NCBI RefSeq assembly: GCF_040655735.1
Contig: NZ_JBFAKK010000020.1
Location: 1 to 64,000 of the forward strand
DNA length: 64,000 nt
DNA from: Phytomonospora sp040655735
Lineage (GTDB): Bacteria; Actinomycetota; Actinomycetes; Mycobacteriales; Micromonosporaceae
Direction of reading: 5' to 3'
Part shown: piece after piece, positions 34,841 to 44,089 of the stretch
Layout of the letters: the number at the start of each line of letters is the position of its first letter
Numbering within the stretch: the first letter of the stretch is position 1
Translations under genes and position numbers: made by a program
Notes under the pieces: model-generated
The model's input: the letters and a program-made list of their open reading frames with translations, nothing else
The model's database searches: none
What the model was told of the DNA's origin: nothing

Positions 34841-35842
34841 TCAGACCCGGACGAGCATCTTGCCGGTGTTGGCCCCCCGCAGGACGCCGAGGAAGGCCTC
34901 CGGCGCGTTCTCCAGCCCGTCGACGACGGTCTCCTCGGTGCGCAGGCTCCCGTCGGCGAGCCAGCCGACGGCCTTGCCGATGTACTCGCCGAAGAGGTCG
35001 AAGTGGGAGTTGACCAGCATTCCGCGCATGGTGGCCTCCTTGGCGGCCAGCCGGAAGGTGTTGCGCGGGCCGGGCACCGCGTCGGGGGAGTTGTATCCGC
35101 TGATCGCGCCGACCAGGGCGATGCGCCCGCCGTGGCGCAGGGCGCCGATCGCGGCCTCCAGGTGGTCGCCGCCGACGTGGTCGACGTAGACGTCGATCCC
35201 CTCGGGAGCGGCCGCCGCGAGCTGTCGGGGCAGGTTCCCCTGCTTGTAGTCGATGGCGGCGTCGAAGCCGAAGTCCTCCAGCACGCGCTCGGTCTTCAGC
35301 GGACCTCCTGCCGAGCCGATCACCGTGGCCGCGCCCAGCTTGCGGGCCAGTTGCCCGGCGACGCTGCCGACGGCTCCGGCCGCCGCCGACACGAAGACCA
35401 CGTCGCCGTCCCGTACCGGCGCGGTCCGGGTCAGGGCGGCGTAGGCGGTCAGCCCGGTCGTGCCGAGCACCCCTAGCCACTGCTGCGGAGTCGCCAGGGC
35501 CGGGTCGACGACCGTCGCGGCGGCCGCGTCGACCACCGCGTACTCGCGCCAGCCGAGGAAGTGGACCACGTGCGCGCCGACCGCGATGTCGGCTCGGGAG
35601 TCGACGACCTCGCCGTACGCGCTGCCCTCCATCGCCTCGTCCAGCGCGAACGGCGGGATGTAGGAGGGCACGTCGTCCATGCGGCCCCGCATGTAGGGGT
35701 CGACCGAGATCCAGGTGTTGCGGACCAGGATCTGGCCTTCGCCGAGTTCGGGGACATCGACGGTCGCCAGGCGGAAGTCGGTGCCGGCGGGCTCGCCTTC
35801 GGGGCGGGCGGCCAGGTGGATCTCGCGGGAGCGGATGTTCAT
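34841..35842 (-). CDS. MDR-type NADP-dependent oxidoreductase (CurA/PTGR-like)
   Basis: A 333-residue medium-chain reductase without zinc. ISVDPYMRGRMDD near residue 45 is the signature of the leukotriene B4 dehydrogenase/CurA branch, which reduces alpha,beta-unsaturated ketones with NADPH. The cofactor motif is FVSAAAGAVGSVAGQLARKLG (about residue 145), then GSAGGPLKTE, and VDHVGGDHLEAAI. ATG 35842 is chosen because the fold begins there. A single gene with its own terminator, divergent from the SARP-type regulator. Confidence 0.9.
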   Translation of the reverse strand: MNIRSREIHLAARPEGEPAGTDFRLATVDVPELGEGQILVRNTWISVDPYMRGRMDDVPSYIPPFALDEAMEGSAYGEVVDSRADIAVGAHVVHFLGWREYAVVDAAAATVVDPALATPQQWLGVLGTTGLTAYAALTRTAPVRDGDVVFVSAAAGAVGSVAGQLARKLGAATVIGSAGGPLKTERVLEDFGFDAAIDYKQGNLPRQLAAAAPEGIDVYVDHVGGDHLEAAIGALRHGGRIALVGAISGYNSPDAVPGPRNTFRLAAKEATMRGMLVNSHFDLFGEYIGKAVGWLADGSLRTEETVVDGLENAPEAFLGVLRGANTGKMLVRV

Positions 35843-35941
35843 CGTCGTGCCTCTCAACAGGGGTTTCTCGCTGACGGGCACTACATTGCCGGGCTTCGCT
35901 GTCGGTTTCCTGTCGCCCGGCTGCCGGTCACCGACGGCGGC

Positions 35942-35947
35942 TAGGGT
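35942..35947 (+). promoter_or_regulatory. -10 element of a leaderless SARP-type gene
   Basis: TAGGGT ends 6 bp before GTG 35954, so transcription should begin at or next to the start codon. No Shine-Dalgarno sequence is visible upstream. The -35 is poorly conserved (CTGCCG at 35921-35926 is too close). Confidence 0.45.
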
Positions 35948-35953
35948 TGCCCG

Positions 35954-38900
35954 GTGAGATTCGGGGTGCTGGGCGCGGTCGACGTGCGGACCGAGGACGG
36001 CGTCCGCGTCGAGATCCCCGAGGCGAAGGTCCGCGCGCTGCTGGCGGTGCTGTTGACCGTGCCGGGCAAGGTGGTCTCCGCCGACCGGCTCATCCGCGAC
36101 CTGTGGGACGGCGAACTGCCCGCGAACCCCGCCAACGCCCTCCAGCACAAGGTTTCCCAACTGCGCGGGGTCTTCGACAAGGCCGAGCCCGGTGCCCGCA
36201 AGCTCGTCGTGCACCGCGCTCCCGGGTACCTCCTCGACGTGCCCGCCGATGCCGTCGACGTCGGGCGCTTCCGGCTGCTGCTGCGAGAGGCGCGGGCGAC
36301 GAAGGACGCGGCCGAGCGTGCGGCGCTGCTGGGCGAGGCCCTGGCCGCCTGCGGTTCGCCCGACGACATCGACGACGACAATCCCGTGCTGCGCGTCGCG
36401 AGGGCGGAGTACTTCGCGGACCTCATCGCCGCCATCGAGGAGCGCGGCGCGGCCCTGTTGGAGATCGGCGACCACGCCCGTGCCCTCGACGGGGTCCGCG
36501 GCCTCATGTCGGGAAACTTCCCGGCACTTCACGGCCACAGCCCGCACCGCCCGCTGGCACGCTCGGTCCACATGCGCGCCCTCTACGGTCTCGGCCGCCA
36601 GGCCGAAGCCCTCGACAGCTTCGCGCAGTTCCGCGACCGCCTCGCCGAGGAGACGGGGCTCGATCCCAGCCCGGACCTGGTCGCGCTCCACCACGCGATC
36701 TTGCGCCAGGACCCTTCCCTAGGCCCTCCTCCGGCGGCCATCGCGCCGCCGCGCACGAACCTTCCCGCGCCGGTCGGCGAGATCATCGGCCGCGACGCCG
36801 ACGTGCCGGCCGTCGTCGCCGCACTCGGCGCCGGTCGCCTGGTGACGCTCACCGGCCCCGGCGGTGTCGGCAAGACGCGCCTGGCAGTCGAGGCCGCGCG
36901 TTCCTTCGACGACCGGCCCGTCTGGTTCCTCGACCTCGCCGGACTCGCCGCCGGGGCGGGTGCCGAAACCCTGATCGACGTCCTGGCCACGACTCTGGGC
37001 CTGCGCGACGAGGCCGCCGCCGACCCGGCCGTCGCTCTGCGCGCGGTGCCGACGCTGCTCGTCGTGGACAACTGCGAGCACGTCGTCGACGCCGCCGCGT
37101 GCGTCGTGTCCCGGCTGCTGCGCGAGGTGCCCGGCCTGCGAGTCCTGGCCACCGGTCAGGAACCTCTCAGCGTCGGCGGAGAGAACGTCCACCCCGTGGC
37201 GCCACTGCCCGCCGAGGCGGCCGCCGAACTCTTCCGCAGTCTCGCGACCGTACCGTCCGATGTGGACGCAGCCCGGGCGGTCGCGGCCATCTGCGCCCGT
37301 CTTGACGGCATCCCGCTTGCCCTCGAACTCGCCGCCACCCGCGTGCGCACCCTCGGCCTGCACGGCCTCGCCCAACGCCTCGACGAGCGCTTCACGCTCC
37401 TCACCGGCGGCGGCCGCGACGCCCCCGGGCGGCACCGGACCCTGCGCGCGATGATCGACTGGAGCTGGGAACTGGCCACCGTCGCCGAGCGCGAGACCCT
37501 GCGCCGGTTGTCGGTCCACGCCGGCGGCTGGACCCTCGCGGCCGCCGGGACCGTCGCGGGCCGTGATGTCCTCGACGAGCTGACCCGCCTGGTCGACCGG
37601 TCCCTCGTCGCCATGACCGACACGACGGCCGGCCCCAGGTACCGCCTGCTCGAATCCGTGCGCGCCTACGCCGCCGAACGCCTCGAAGAGGCGGGGGAGA
37701 CCCGAGAGACCGCGCTGCGGCACCTGGCCCACTACCTGGCCGAGGCGACCCGCCACCTGTCCCTCGTCGACGATCTGCGCTTCGCCGACACCGAGGCCCC
37801 CAATCTCCGCGCCGCCCTCGGCACCGCCCTCGCCGAAGCCGACGAACGCGCACGAACCCTCGTCGACGCGCTCGCCTGGCCGCAGATCCTCAACGGCCGC
37901 TACGCCGAGACGGCACGGTCCCTCGACGCCGTCCTCGCCCTCGGCGAGGACGCAAAACTGCGAGTGTGGCGGACCGGTGTCGCCCTCCTGGCCGGCGAGT
38001 CCTGCGACGCCGACCTGCGCGCCCTCGCCGAGGCCGTGCCGGAGAAGGAGCGTCCCTGGGCGTTCTGGTTCCTCGCTCACGCCAACCGGGGCTTCGGCGA
38101 TCTGGACGTCACGGCGGCGCTGGCCGACACCGCCATTGAGACCGCCGGCTACGAGGTCTCTCTCGCAGCCGCCGCTCGCGCCGTGCGCGCGAGCGTCCAC
38201 CGGGTTCGCGGCGACTTCGCCGCCGCCGAAGCCGACGCCGCCGCGGTGGTGCGGTTCGAGATGTTCGCCGATCCCTGGACGCTGTCGACCGCCACCGGCA
38301 CCCTCGCCGTGGTCGCCGAGATCCGCGGCGACTACGACCGCGCCGAACGCCTGCACGGCAAGGCACTGCGCTCGGCCGAGGAGCTCGGCCTGTGGATCGA
38401 GGCGTCCTTCCAGCGCTCCGGCCTCGGCCGCATCGCGCTCCTGCGCGGCGATCACGCCGCCGCCGACGATCATCACGCGAGAGCCGCCGAGCTGGCCCGC
38501 GCGCAGGGACACGTCGTCGCCGAGGAGTTCGCCGAGGTCGGCCTCGCCCTGTCCGCCCGGCGCCAGGGTCGCCACGCCGAGGCCGAGCGCCTTCTGGCGC
38601 GCTGGGTCGACTGGCTGCGGACCGTCGACGGTGAACCGGGGCTGGCCCTCGTCCTGGCCGAACTCGGCTTCGCCGCCGAACAGCTCGGCGACCACGCCAA
38701 GGCCCTGCGACTGCATCGCGACGGCCTGGCCGCCGCACGCCGTATCGGCGACCCCCGCGCGGTGGCGCTCGCGTTCGAGGGGATGGCCGGAGCGCACGCC
38801 GCCGACGGTGAGCCCGCGCTCGCCGCACGCCTCCTCGGCGCGGCCGCGACCTTGCGCGAGTCGGTCGGCGCGCCCTTGCCCGCAGGCGAGCGCGGCGACG

Positions 38901-39004
38901 TCGAACGGATCGGCGCGCGCGTGCGGGAAGCGCTCGGCGAGGCGGGTTTCAGCGCCGAGTTCGCCACCGCGCTCGCCCCCGAGACGGTGTCGGACGGGTC
39001 CTAG
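35954..39004 (+). CDS. SARP/AfsR-like regulator with BTAD, NB-ARC and TPR domains
   Basis: A 1016-residue regulator, start GTG 35954. Order: OmpR-like DNA-binding domain (1-95, MRFGVLGAVDVRTEDGVRVE and SADRLIRDLWDGELP), BTAD (95-245, VDVGRFRLLLREAR and YGLGRQAEALDSF), NB-ARC ATPase with Walker A TGPGGVGKTRLAVE at about 300 and a kinase-2 LLVVDNCEHVVD at about 360, then helical TPR-like repeats to the end. AfsR-type proteins activate secondary metabolism or local targets by binding direct repeats. The likely divergent target is the MDR reductase. Predicted leaderless. Confidence 0.92.
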   Translation: MRFGVLGAVDVRTEDGVRVEIPEAKVRALLAVLLTVPGKVVSADRLIRDLWDGELPANPANALQHKVSQLRGVFDKAEPGARKLVVHRAPGYLLDVPADAVDVGRFRLLLREARATKDAAERAALLGEALAACGSPDDIDDDNPVLRVARAEYFADLIAAIEERGAALLEIGDHARALDGVRGLMSGNFPALHGHSPHRPLARSVHMRALYGLGRQAEALDSFAQFRDRLAEETGLDPSPDLVALHHAILRQDPSLGPPPAAIAPPRTNLPAPVGEIIGRDADVPAVVAALGAGRLVTLTGPGGVGKTRLAVEAARSFDDRPVWFLDLAGLAAGAGAETLIDVLATTLGLRDEAAADPAVALRAVPTLLVVDNCEHVVDAAACVVSRLLREVPGLRVLATGQEPLSVGGENVHPVAPLPAEAAAELFRSLATVPSDVDAARAVAAICARLDGIPLALELAATRVRTLGLHGLAQRLDERFTLLTGGGRDAPGRHRTLRAMIDWSWELATVAERETLRRLSVHAGGWTLAAAGTVAGRDVLDELTRLVDRSLVAMTDTTAGPRYRLLESVRAYAAERLEEAGETRETALRHLAHYLAEATRHLSLVDDLRFADTEAPNLRAALGTALAEADERARTLVDALAWPQILNGRYAETARSLDAVLALGEDAKLRVWRTGVALLAGESCDADLRALAEAVPEKERPWAFWFLAHANRGFGDLDVTAALADTAIETAGYEVSLAAAARAVRASVHRVRGDFAAAEADAAAVVRFEMFADPWTLSTATGTLAVVAEIRGDYDRAERLHGKALRSAEELGLWIEASFQRSGLGRIALLRGDHAAADDHHARAAELARAQGHVVAEEFAEVGLALSARRQGRHAEAERLLARWVDWLRTVDGEPGLALVLAELGFAAEQLGDHAKALRLHRDGLAAARRIGDPRAVALAFEGMAGAHAADGEPALAARLLGAAATLRESVGAPLPAGERGDVERIGARVREALGEAGFSAEFATALAPETVSDGS

Positions 39005-39129
39005 TCCTGGAAGGTCTGCCCTGATGGGCTCGGAAAGCGGATCGGTCTGGGCCCGCACGGCAGCTTGCGATAAGCAAGTAAACTCCATCCGAGCAAGCAA
39101 AACCTTCGAACATATGTACCAAGAAACCC

Positions 39130-39158
39130 TTGTCATGGTCACACCCGCTTGTTAGCGT
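39130..39158 (+). promoter_or_regulatory. promoter of the serine hydrolase gene
   Basis: TTGTCA (39130-39135), 17-bp spacer and TAGCGT (39153-39158), the same -10 as at 34748. It lies 35 bp before ATG 39193. The preceding 39060-39130 region is unusually AT-rich for this window and otherwise empty. Confidence 0.65.
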
Positions 39159-39192
39159 GAGCCGGTCGGATCTACGCGAAATGGGGCGGCGC

Positions 39193-40401
39193 ATGACCAG
39201 GACCGGATTCTCTCCCGAACGCCTCGAACGGGCCCGCCGCGTCATGCGCGGCCACTGCCAGGAGGCGGGCGGCGAGGTGCCCGGGATGGTCACCGTCTAC
39301 TCCCGGCACGGTGAGACCCACGTCGAGGCACATGGCGCGGCCACCATCGGCGGCGCCCAGACGGCCCGTGACACGATCTTCCGCATCGCCTCGCTGACCA
39401 AACCCGTCACGGCCGTCGCCGTGATGATCCTCGTCGAAGAGTGCGTCCTGCGCCTCGACGACCCGGTCGACGAACACCTCCCCGAACTCGCCGACCGCCG
39501 CGTCCTGGCACACGTCGACGCCGCTCTCGACGAGACCGTCCAGGCACACCGCCCCATCACCATCCGGGACCTGCTCACCTTCACCTACGGGTTCGGCGTC
39601 CACATGGGCGGCAACGACGCCAATCCCGTCCAGCGCGCCAAGACCCGCCTCGGTTTCGCCGACGGCCCGCCCCAGCCCGCGAGCGTCCCCGGACCCGACG
39701 AGGTGATGCGACGCCTCGGCAGCCTCCCGCTGATGTATCAGCCGGGCGAGCGCTGGAGCTACAACACCGGCTCCGACGTGCTCGGTGTCCTCGTCGCGCG
39801 CGCCTCGGGCCGGCCCTTCGACGCCTTCCTCACCGAACGCGTCTTCGCCCCGCTCGGCATGCGCGACACCGGTTTCAGCGTCCCCGCCGAGAAGATCGGC
39901 CGCCTCGCCACCGCCTACACCGCCGACGAGGACGGTGCGACGGCCGTCTACGACCCCGCCGAAGGCGGCCAGTGGGCGAGCCCGCCGCCGTTTCCGTCGG
40001 GCGCGGGCGGACTGGTCTCCACCGCCGTCGACTACCTCGCCTTCGCGCGGATGCTCATCAACGGCGGCCGCCACCCCGGCGGCCGGATCCTGTCGCGACC
40101 GTCGGTGGCGGCCATGACCACGGGCCACCTCACCGAGGCCCAGCGGGCGCACGGCGGTTTCTTCCCCGACGACTTCGCCGCCGAGAACTGGGGCTTCGGC
40201 GTCTCCGTCACCACCCGCCGCACCGGTCTGGCCGGTCCGGGCGCCTACGGTTGGGACGGTGGACTGGGGACCGTGTGGCGCAACGACCCGGCCGAGGACC
40301 TCACCGCCGTCCTGCTCACTCAGAAGGCGTGGACCGGCCCCGCCGGTCCGCGCGTCGCAGGCGACTTCCTGACCTGCGCCTACCAGGCCATCGATGACTA
40401 G
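39193..40401 (+). CDS. serine hydrolase of the beta-lactamase/EstB family
   Basis: A 402-residue class C beta-lactamase-like hydrolase. Nucleophile motif IASLTKPVTA (SxxK) is near residue 75, then a Tyr-containing ERWSYNTGSDVLG and a C-terminal YGWDGGLGTVW that replaces the KTG box. These proteins are esterases or peptidases with no known link to penicillin. There is no signal peptide, so it is probably cytoplasmic. ATG 39193 starts after a GGGGCGG stretch. The maleylpyruvate isomerase-type gene begins 11 bp after it, probably one operon. Confidence 0.88.
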   Translation: MTRTGFSPERLERARRVMRGHCQEAGGEVPGMVTVYSRHGETHVEAHGAATIGGAQTARDTIFRIASLTKPVTAVAVMILVEECVLRLDDPVDEHLPELADRRVLAHVDAALDETVQAHRPITIRDLLTFTYGFGVHMGGNDANPVQRAKTRLGFADGPPQPASVPGPDEVMRRLGSLPLMYQPGERWSYNTGSDVLGVLVARASGRPFDAFLTERVFAPLGMRDTGFSVPAEKIGRLATAYTADEDGATAVYDPAEGGQWASPPPFPSGAGGLVSTAVDYLAFARMLINGGRHPGGRILSRPSVAAMTTGHLTEAQRAHGGFFPDDFAAENWGFGVSVTTRRTGLAGPGAYGWDGGLGTVWRNDPAEDLTAVLLTQKAWTGPAGPRVAGDFLTCAYQAIDD

Positions 40402-40412
40402 GAGCCGACGAC

Positions 40413-41165
40413 ATGACACTGTCCTTCGAGCGCATCCGCGCAGAAATCCCGGTGCAGACCGCCGGGTTCCTGGCACTCGCCGAGAGCGCCGACTTCGACC
40501 GGAGAGTGCCGAGCTGCCCGGAGTGGACGCACGGCGACCTGGTCCGCCATGTCGGGCGCATGCAGTCCATCGTGATCGACGCGATCCTCGCCGCCACCGG
40601 CGCGCAGGCCGGTGAACCGCTCACCGCTCCCGACGACGTGCCCGAGGCCGAGCTGATCGCCTGGGTGCACGAGGTCTGCGCCCGGCTGACGGTCGTGATC
40701 GAGACGAGTCCCGCCGACGCGACGGTGGAGAACTTCGGTCTTGAGGAGAGCGTCGTCTGGTGGAGCAGGCGCGTCCTCCAGGACGTCGTGATCCATCGCG
40801 CCGACGCGGCTCAGACCGTCGGGGAGCCCTACGAACTCGACACCGAGATCGCCGTCGACGGCGTCGATGAGCTCTTGGACGTGCTGGCGACGGTGCGCGG
40901 GATCGGCGGCCTCGTAGAACTGCGCGGTTCGGGTGTGATCCACCTGCACGCCACCGACACCGAGGCCGAATGGCTCGTCGAGCTCAACGAGAAGGGTTTC
41001 ACCTGGAAGCGCGGGCACGACAAGGGCGAGGTGGCCCTGCGCGGGCCGCTCACCGAGATACTGCTGGCGCTCTACCGCCGCCAGTCCCTCGACGACGGAA
41101 AGCTCGAAGTCCTCGGGGACGCCGAACTGCTCGACTTCTGGCTGGACAACGCCTCGATCGGTTAG
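40413..41165 (+). CDS. maleylpyruvate isomerase-family mycothiol-dependent enzyme
   Basis: A 250-residue DinB-like protein of the actinobacterial family named for mycothiol-dependent maleylpyruvate isomerase. The N-terminal four-helix bundle has PSCPEWTHGDLVRHVGRMQS with the metal-ligand His, and VWWSRRVLQDVVIHRADAAQ supplies the second His and Asp. Members use mycothiol as cofactor, which supports an actinobacterial host. The reaction here is unknown. Downstream of the serine hydrolase by 11 bp. Confidence 0.88.
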   Translation: MTLSFERIRAEIPVQTAGFLALAESADFDRRVPSCPEWTHGDLVRHVGRMQSIVIDAILAATGAQAGEPLTAPDDVPEAELIAWVHEVCARLTVVIETSPADATVENFGLEESVVWWSRRVLQDVVIHRADAAQTVGEPYELDTEIAVDGVDELLDVLATVRGIGGLVELRGSGVIHLHATDTEAEWLVELNEKGFTWKRGHDKGEVALRGPLTEILLALYRRQSLDDGKLEVLGDAELLDFWLDNASIG

Positions 41166-41221
41166 GGCTTGTCCTGTGGGGTCTTGTGGGCGGCACCGCA
41201 GAGACCCACCGGACAGGCCCT
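41164..41221. terminator. terminator between convergent MPI-like and GNAT genes
   Basis: Arms of about 20 bp (AGGGCTTGTCCTGTGGGG left, right arm 41202-41221) with two mismatches and one bulge, looped by 17 nt. It overlaps both stop codons. Confidence 0.7.
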
Positions 41222-41777
41222 AGATCGTGTCCCGCAGGCCCACGCAGTCGTGATGCCAGAAAGGCTCGGCGTAGACGAGCGTTCCGGTCATCCACGGCTC
41301 GTGGGCGGCCAGCCGCACCACCTGGAAGGCCGGTTCGGGGATTCGCAGCGAGGGCCTGCGGAACCCGTGCCCGCCGGCGGCCTCGAAACCCAGCCGCGAG
41401 TAATAGCCGGGATCGCCTTCCAGGAACAGCAGCGGCCACCCCGCCTCCGCCGTCGCGGCGACCGCCCGCCGCACCAGTTCCGAGCCCACGCCCCGCCCCT
41501 GCTCCTCGGGGAGCACGCCGAGCGGGCTGAGCACGGCGACGTCGACGAGCCGTTCCGGAGCGTCCAAAAGGGACTTCGTGACGGCCGCGTGCCCGATCAC
41601 CTCGCGCCCTCGGGCAGCCACAATGGACAGTTCCGGCAACTCCGCGGGCGACTCGCTCAGTGCCTCCAGCAGCTCGCCGACCTTCCTTCCGTGGTCGCCG
41701 AAGGCGCGCGCGTGGACGCGCAGAACCGCCGCCCGGTCACAGGGGCGCTCGACGCGATACTCGATGTCCGTTGTCAC
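41220..41777 (-). CDS. GNAT-family N-acetyltransferase
   Basis: A 185-residue GNAT of the YhbS-like branch, start GTG 41777. Acetyl-CoA motif LGVLPEEQGRGVGSELVRRA (about 85-104), then LFLEGDPGYYSRLGFEAAGG (motif B). The final EPFWHHDCVGLRDTI is typical of YhbS-like proteins. Substrate unknown. Confidence 0.85.
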   Translation of the reverse strand: MTTDIEYRVERPCDRAAVLRVHARAFGDHGRKVGELLEALSESPAELPELSIVAARGREVIGHAAVTKSLLDAPERLVDVAVLSPLGVLPEEQGRGVGSELVRRAVAATAEAGWPLLFLEGDPGYYSRLGFEAAGGHGFRRPSLRIPEPAFQVVRLAAHEPWMTGTLVYAEPFWHHDCVGLRDTI

Positions 41778-41863
41778 ATGCGGAGCGTAGATCCCCTCGG
41801 GCGCGGTGAGCACGCGCATATCGCGCCCGGCCCCGAACGCAGTGACGTGGCTAAGATCTGGCC

Positions 41864-42535
41864 ATGGCAAAGCGGGCATACGGACAGTTCTGTGGACTCG
41901 CGCACGCTCTCGAACTCATCGGCGAGCGCTGGGCCCTGCTCATCGTCCGCGACCTGCTCGTCGGCCCGCGCCGCTTCTCCGACCTGCGCCGCGGCCTGCC
42001 GAGGATCCCCACCAACATCCTCTCGGCGCGACTGAAAGAGCTGGAGCACAACGGGATCGTCACCCGCCGGGTACTGCCCCGCCCGGCCAGCGCGGTCGTT
42101 TACCAGCTCACCGAGTACGGCGCCGACCTCGAACCGGCCGTGCTCATCCTCGGCCGCTGGGGCGCGCGATCCATGCTCCAGCCCGGCCCCGAGGACATCG
42201 TCACACCCGACTCGATGATCGTGGCCCTGCGCGCGACCTTCCGGCCCGAGGCCGCCGAAGGCCCGCCGGTGTCCTTCCAGGTCCACCTCGGACCGGTCAC
42301 CGTGCACGCCAGCGTCGCCGAGGGCGAACTCGACGCCGGCGAGGGCCCGCTGCCCGAACCGGACCTGACGATCGTCACCGGCCCCGTCCTGCGCGACATC
42401 ATGGCCGGCTCGGTCACCCCCGAAGCCGCCGTCGACGGCGGCATGGTCGAACTGACCGGCGATCCGAGGCTGCTCGGCCGCTTCGCGGAACTCTTCACCA
42501 TCCCGCCGGCGCCCCCGTCCGTCGTACCCGCGTGA
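41864..42535 (+). CDS. HxlR-family regulator with SCP2-like C-terminal domain
   Basis: A 223-residue regulator. Residues 5-100 are the HxlR winged helix (AHALELIGERWALLIVRDLL, then RIPTNILSARLKELEHNGIV). Residues 110-220 resemble an SCP2/sterol carrier domain (LTIVTGPVLRDIMAGSVTPE), a known fusion in actinobacteria, probably for a lipophilic ligand. Divergent from the GNAT gene and 13 bp ahead of the DUF4240 gene. Confidence 0.88.
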   Translation: MAKRAYGQFCGLAHALELIGERWALLIVRDLLVGPRRFSDLRRGLPRIPTNILSARLKELEHNGIVTRRVLPRPASAVVYQLTEYGADLEPAVLILGRWGARSMLQPGPEDIVTPDSMIVALRATFRPEAAEGPPVSFQVHLGPVTVHASVAEGELDAGEGPLPEPDLTIVTGPVLRDIMAGSVTPEAAVDGGMVELTGDPRLLGRFAELFTIPPAPPSVVPA

Positions 42536-42548
42536 GACCGTCGGCGGC

Positions 42549-43175
42549 ATGACCCCCGACGAGTTCTGGGCGGTCGTCGACGCCGCCCGCGCCGACAGCC
42601 TCCTCGACGACTCCGCGCTCGCCGCGCACATCGCCGCCCTGCCCCCCGACGGTGTCCTCGACATCGTCGGCGAGTCCTACCGCGACGCGCTCATCGCCGT
42701 GCTCGCCGCGCTGACCCCGGAGCGGATCTGCGAGTACGCCGAGGCGCACGCCAGGGCCCGCGCGCGGCTCTACCGATGGCCGCTGTGGGGCGCGGGGTAC
42801 CTGATCGGCGGCGGCTGCTCCGACGACGCGTTCATGGACTTCCGCAACGGAGTGCTCGCGCTCGGCCGCGAGTGGAGCGAACGCGCCCTCGCCGAGCCCG
42901 ACAGCCTCGCCGAACACCCGCTCGTGGCCGCCGCCGGCGCTCGCGGGGACGACGCCGTGCTGTTCTGGGAGGACGTCGGCTACGCGCCCGCGCTCGCCTT
43001 CGAGGCGTCCACCGGTGAGGGCGGCGACGCCTTCCACCGGCTCATGGACGCCCGCCGCCCGCCCGTCCGCGAACCGGTCGGCGAGGTCGGCGGTGAGTCG
43101 TGGGACTTCGACGACGCCGACGAGACGCGCGAGCGCCTGCCGCGCCTGTCGGCGCACTTCTGGCCGGAGGACTGA
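42549..43175 (+). CDS. DUF4240 domain protein
   Basis: A 208-residue protein of the DUF4240 family (MTPDEFWAVVDAARADS, and YLIGGGCSDDAFMDFRNGVL, ALGREWSERALAEPD). No catalytic residues are known. It follows the HxlR regulator by 13 bp, so the two may be cotranscribed. A shorter relative is at 15773-16204. Confidence 0.85.
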   Translation: MTPDEFWAVVDAARADSLLDDSALAAHIAALPPDGVLDIVGESYRDALIAVLAALTPERICEYAEAHARARARLYRWPLWGAGYLIGGGCSDDAFMDFRNGVLALGREWSERALAEPDSLAEHPLVAAAGARGDDAVLFWEDVGYAPALAFEASTGEGGDAFHRLMDARRPPVREPVGEVGGESWDFDDADETRERLPRLSAHFWPED

Positions 43176-43206
43176 CCTTATCGGCAGAGACGTCCGTCTA
43201 TAGGGA

Positions 43207-43222
43207 ATAATGAGACGATTAT
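43207..43222. promoter_or_regulatory. AT-rich dyad before the secreted LamG-like gene
   Basis: ATAAT and ATTAT arms separated by 6 bp in an AT-rich patch (43190-43225), ending 25 bp upstream of ATG 43248. Possible operator or promoter core. Confidence 0.35.
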
Positions 43223-43247
43223 CCTTGATGGGCGGGAGGTGCAGGTC

Positions 43248-43982
43248 ATGCGCCGGTGGATCACGTTCGCCGCGATCATCGCCGGAGTCGTGTTGGGAGC
43301 CCCCGTACAGGCGGCCGACCGAGCCGAACTCGTGCTCAACTTCGACGCCCGCCCCGCCGGCCAGAACCTCCGCGGGCCTTGGAGCGAAGGGTGCTTTCCC
43401 GACGCGGTCACCTTGCAGCAGGCCTGTATCCGCACCGAGGACGGCGGTTCGGTCAGCCGCACCGAACGCGAGGCGGGCCCCGGCGGTCCGGCGATCGGGT
43501 TCCCGGCGCCGGGTGACGGCACCGCGATCCTCTTCATTCCGCACAGCGACCTGCTCAACCCCGGGGACCGTGACTTCGACGTCTCCGCCCTGATCGACAT
43601 GACCGCGACCGAAGGCCGCTCGGGCTCCAACCTGGTCCAGAAGGGCCGTTTCGGCGAGGCCGGGGGCCAGTGGAAACTCCAGGTCGACAAGGGAGTGCCG
43701 AGCTGCCGCATCGCGGGCGTCCGCGATGACCGTCGCGTGGCGGCCATTGCCACCGGCCCGTCGATCGCCGGGCAAGGCTGGGTTCACCTGCACTGCGAGC
43801 GCCGGGGAGCGAGCCTGACGATCACGGTGGACGGCGGCGTACCGGTCACGTCCTCGAACAACGCCGGCATGAACATCGCCAACATGGCGGAGACCACCAT
43901 CGGCGGCCGGGTGACGGGGACGGCGGACAACGACCAGCTGCACGGCGAGATCGACCGCGTCATCGTCGACATCCACTTCTGA
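43248..43982 (+). CDS. secreted LamG/concanavalin-like protein
   Basis: A 244-residue exported protein. The signal peptide covers about 1-23 (RRWITFAAIIAGVVLGAPVQAAD). The mature part is a beta-sandwich of the LamG/concanavalin class: DLLNPGDRDFDVSALIDMTA, then GGQWKLQVDKGVPSCRIAG, WVHLHCERRGASLTITVDGG and GEIDRVIVDIHF. Four Cys may make two disulfides. ATG 43248 is used because GGAGG lies 9 nt upstream. Such domains bind glycans or proteins; the ligand is unknown. Confidence 0.85.
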   Translation: MRRWITFAAIIAGVVLGAPVQAADRAELVLNFDARPAGQNLRGPWSEGCFPDAVTLQQACIRTEDGGSVSRTEREAGPGGPAIGFPAPGDGTAILFIPHSDLLNPGDRDFDVSALIDMTATEGRSGSNLVQKGRFGEAGGQWKLQVDKGVPSCRIAGVRDDRRVAAIATGPSIAGQGWVHLHCERRGASLTITVDGGVPVTSSNNAGMNIANMAETTIGGRVTGTADNDQLHGEIDRVIVDIHF

Positions 43983-44089
43983 GCGAAGTGGCGCACGCCA
44001 CTCCGGGAAGATGTCGAGGATCGGTCCGGGACCCCGACCTCAACATGTTGGTGCGACACGGCACCCCCACCGCTGAGAGGCCCACGATC

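Noticed and set aside
36719..39142. An 807-codon open frame antisense to the SARP-type regulator
   Set aside because: Low-complexity Gly/Ala/Val/Glu product typical of antisense frames in high-GC DNA; the other strand has a full regulator.
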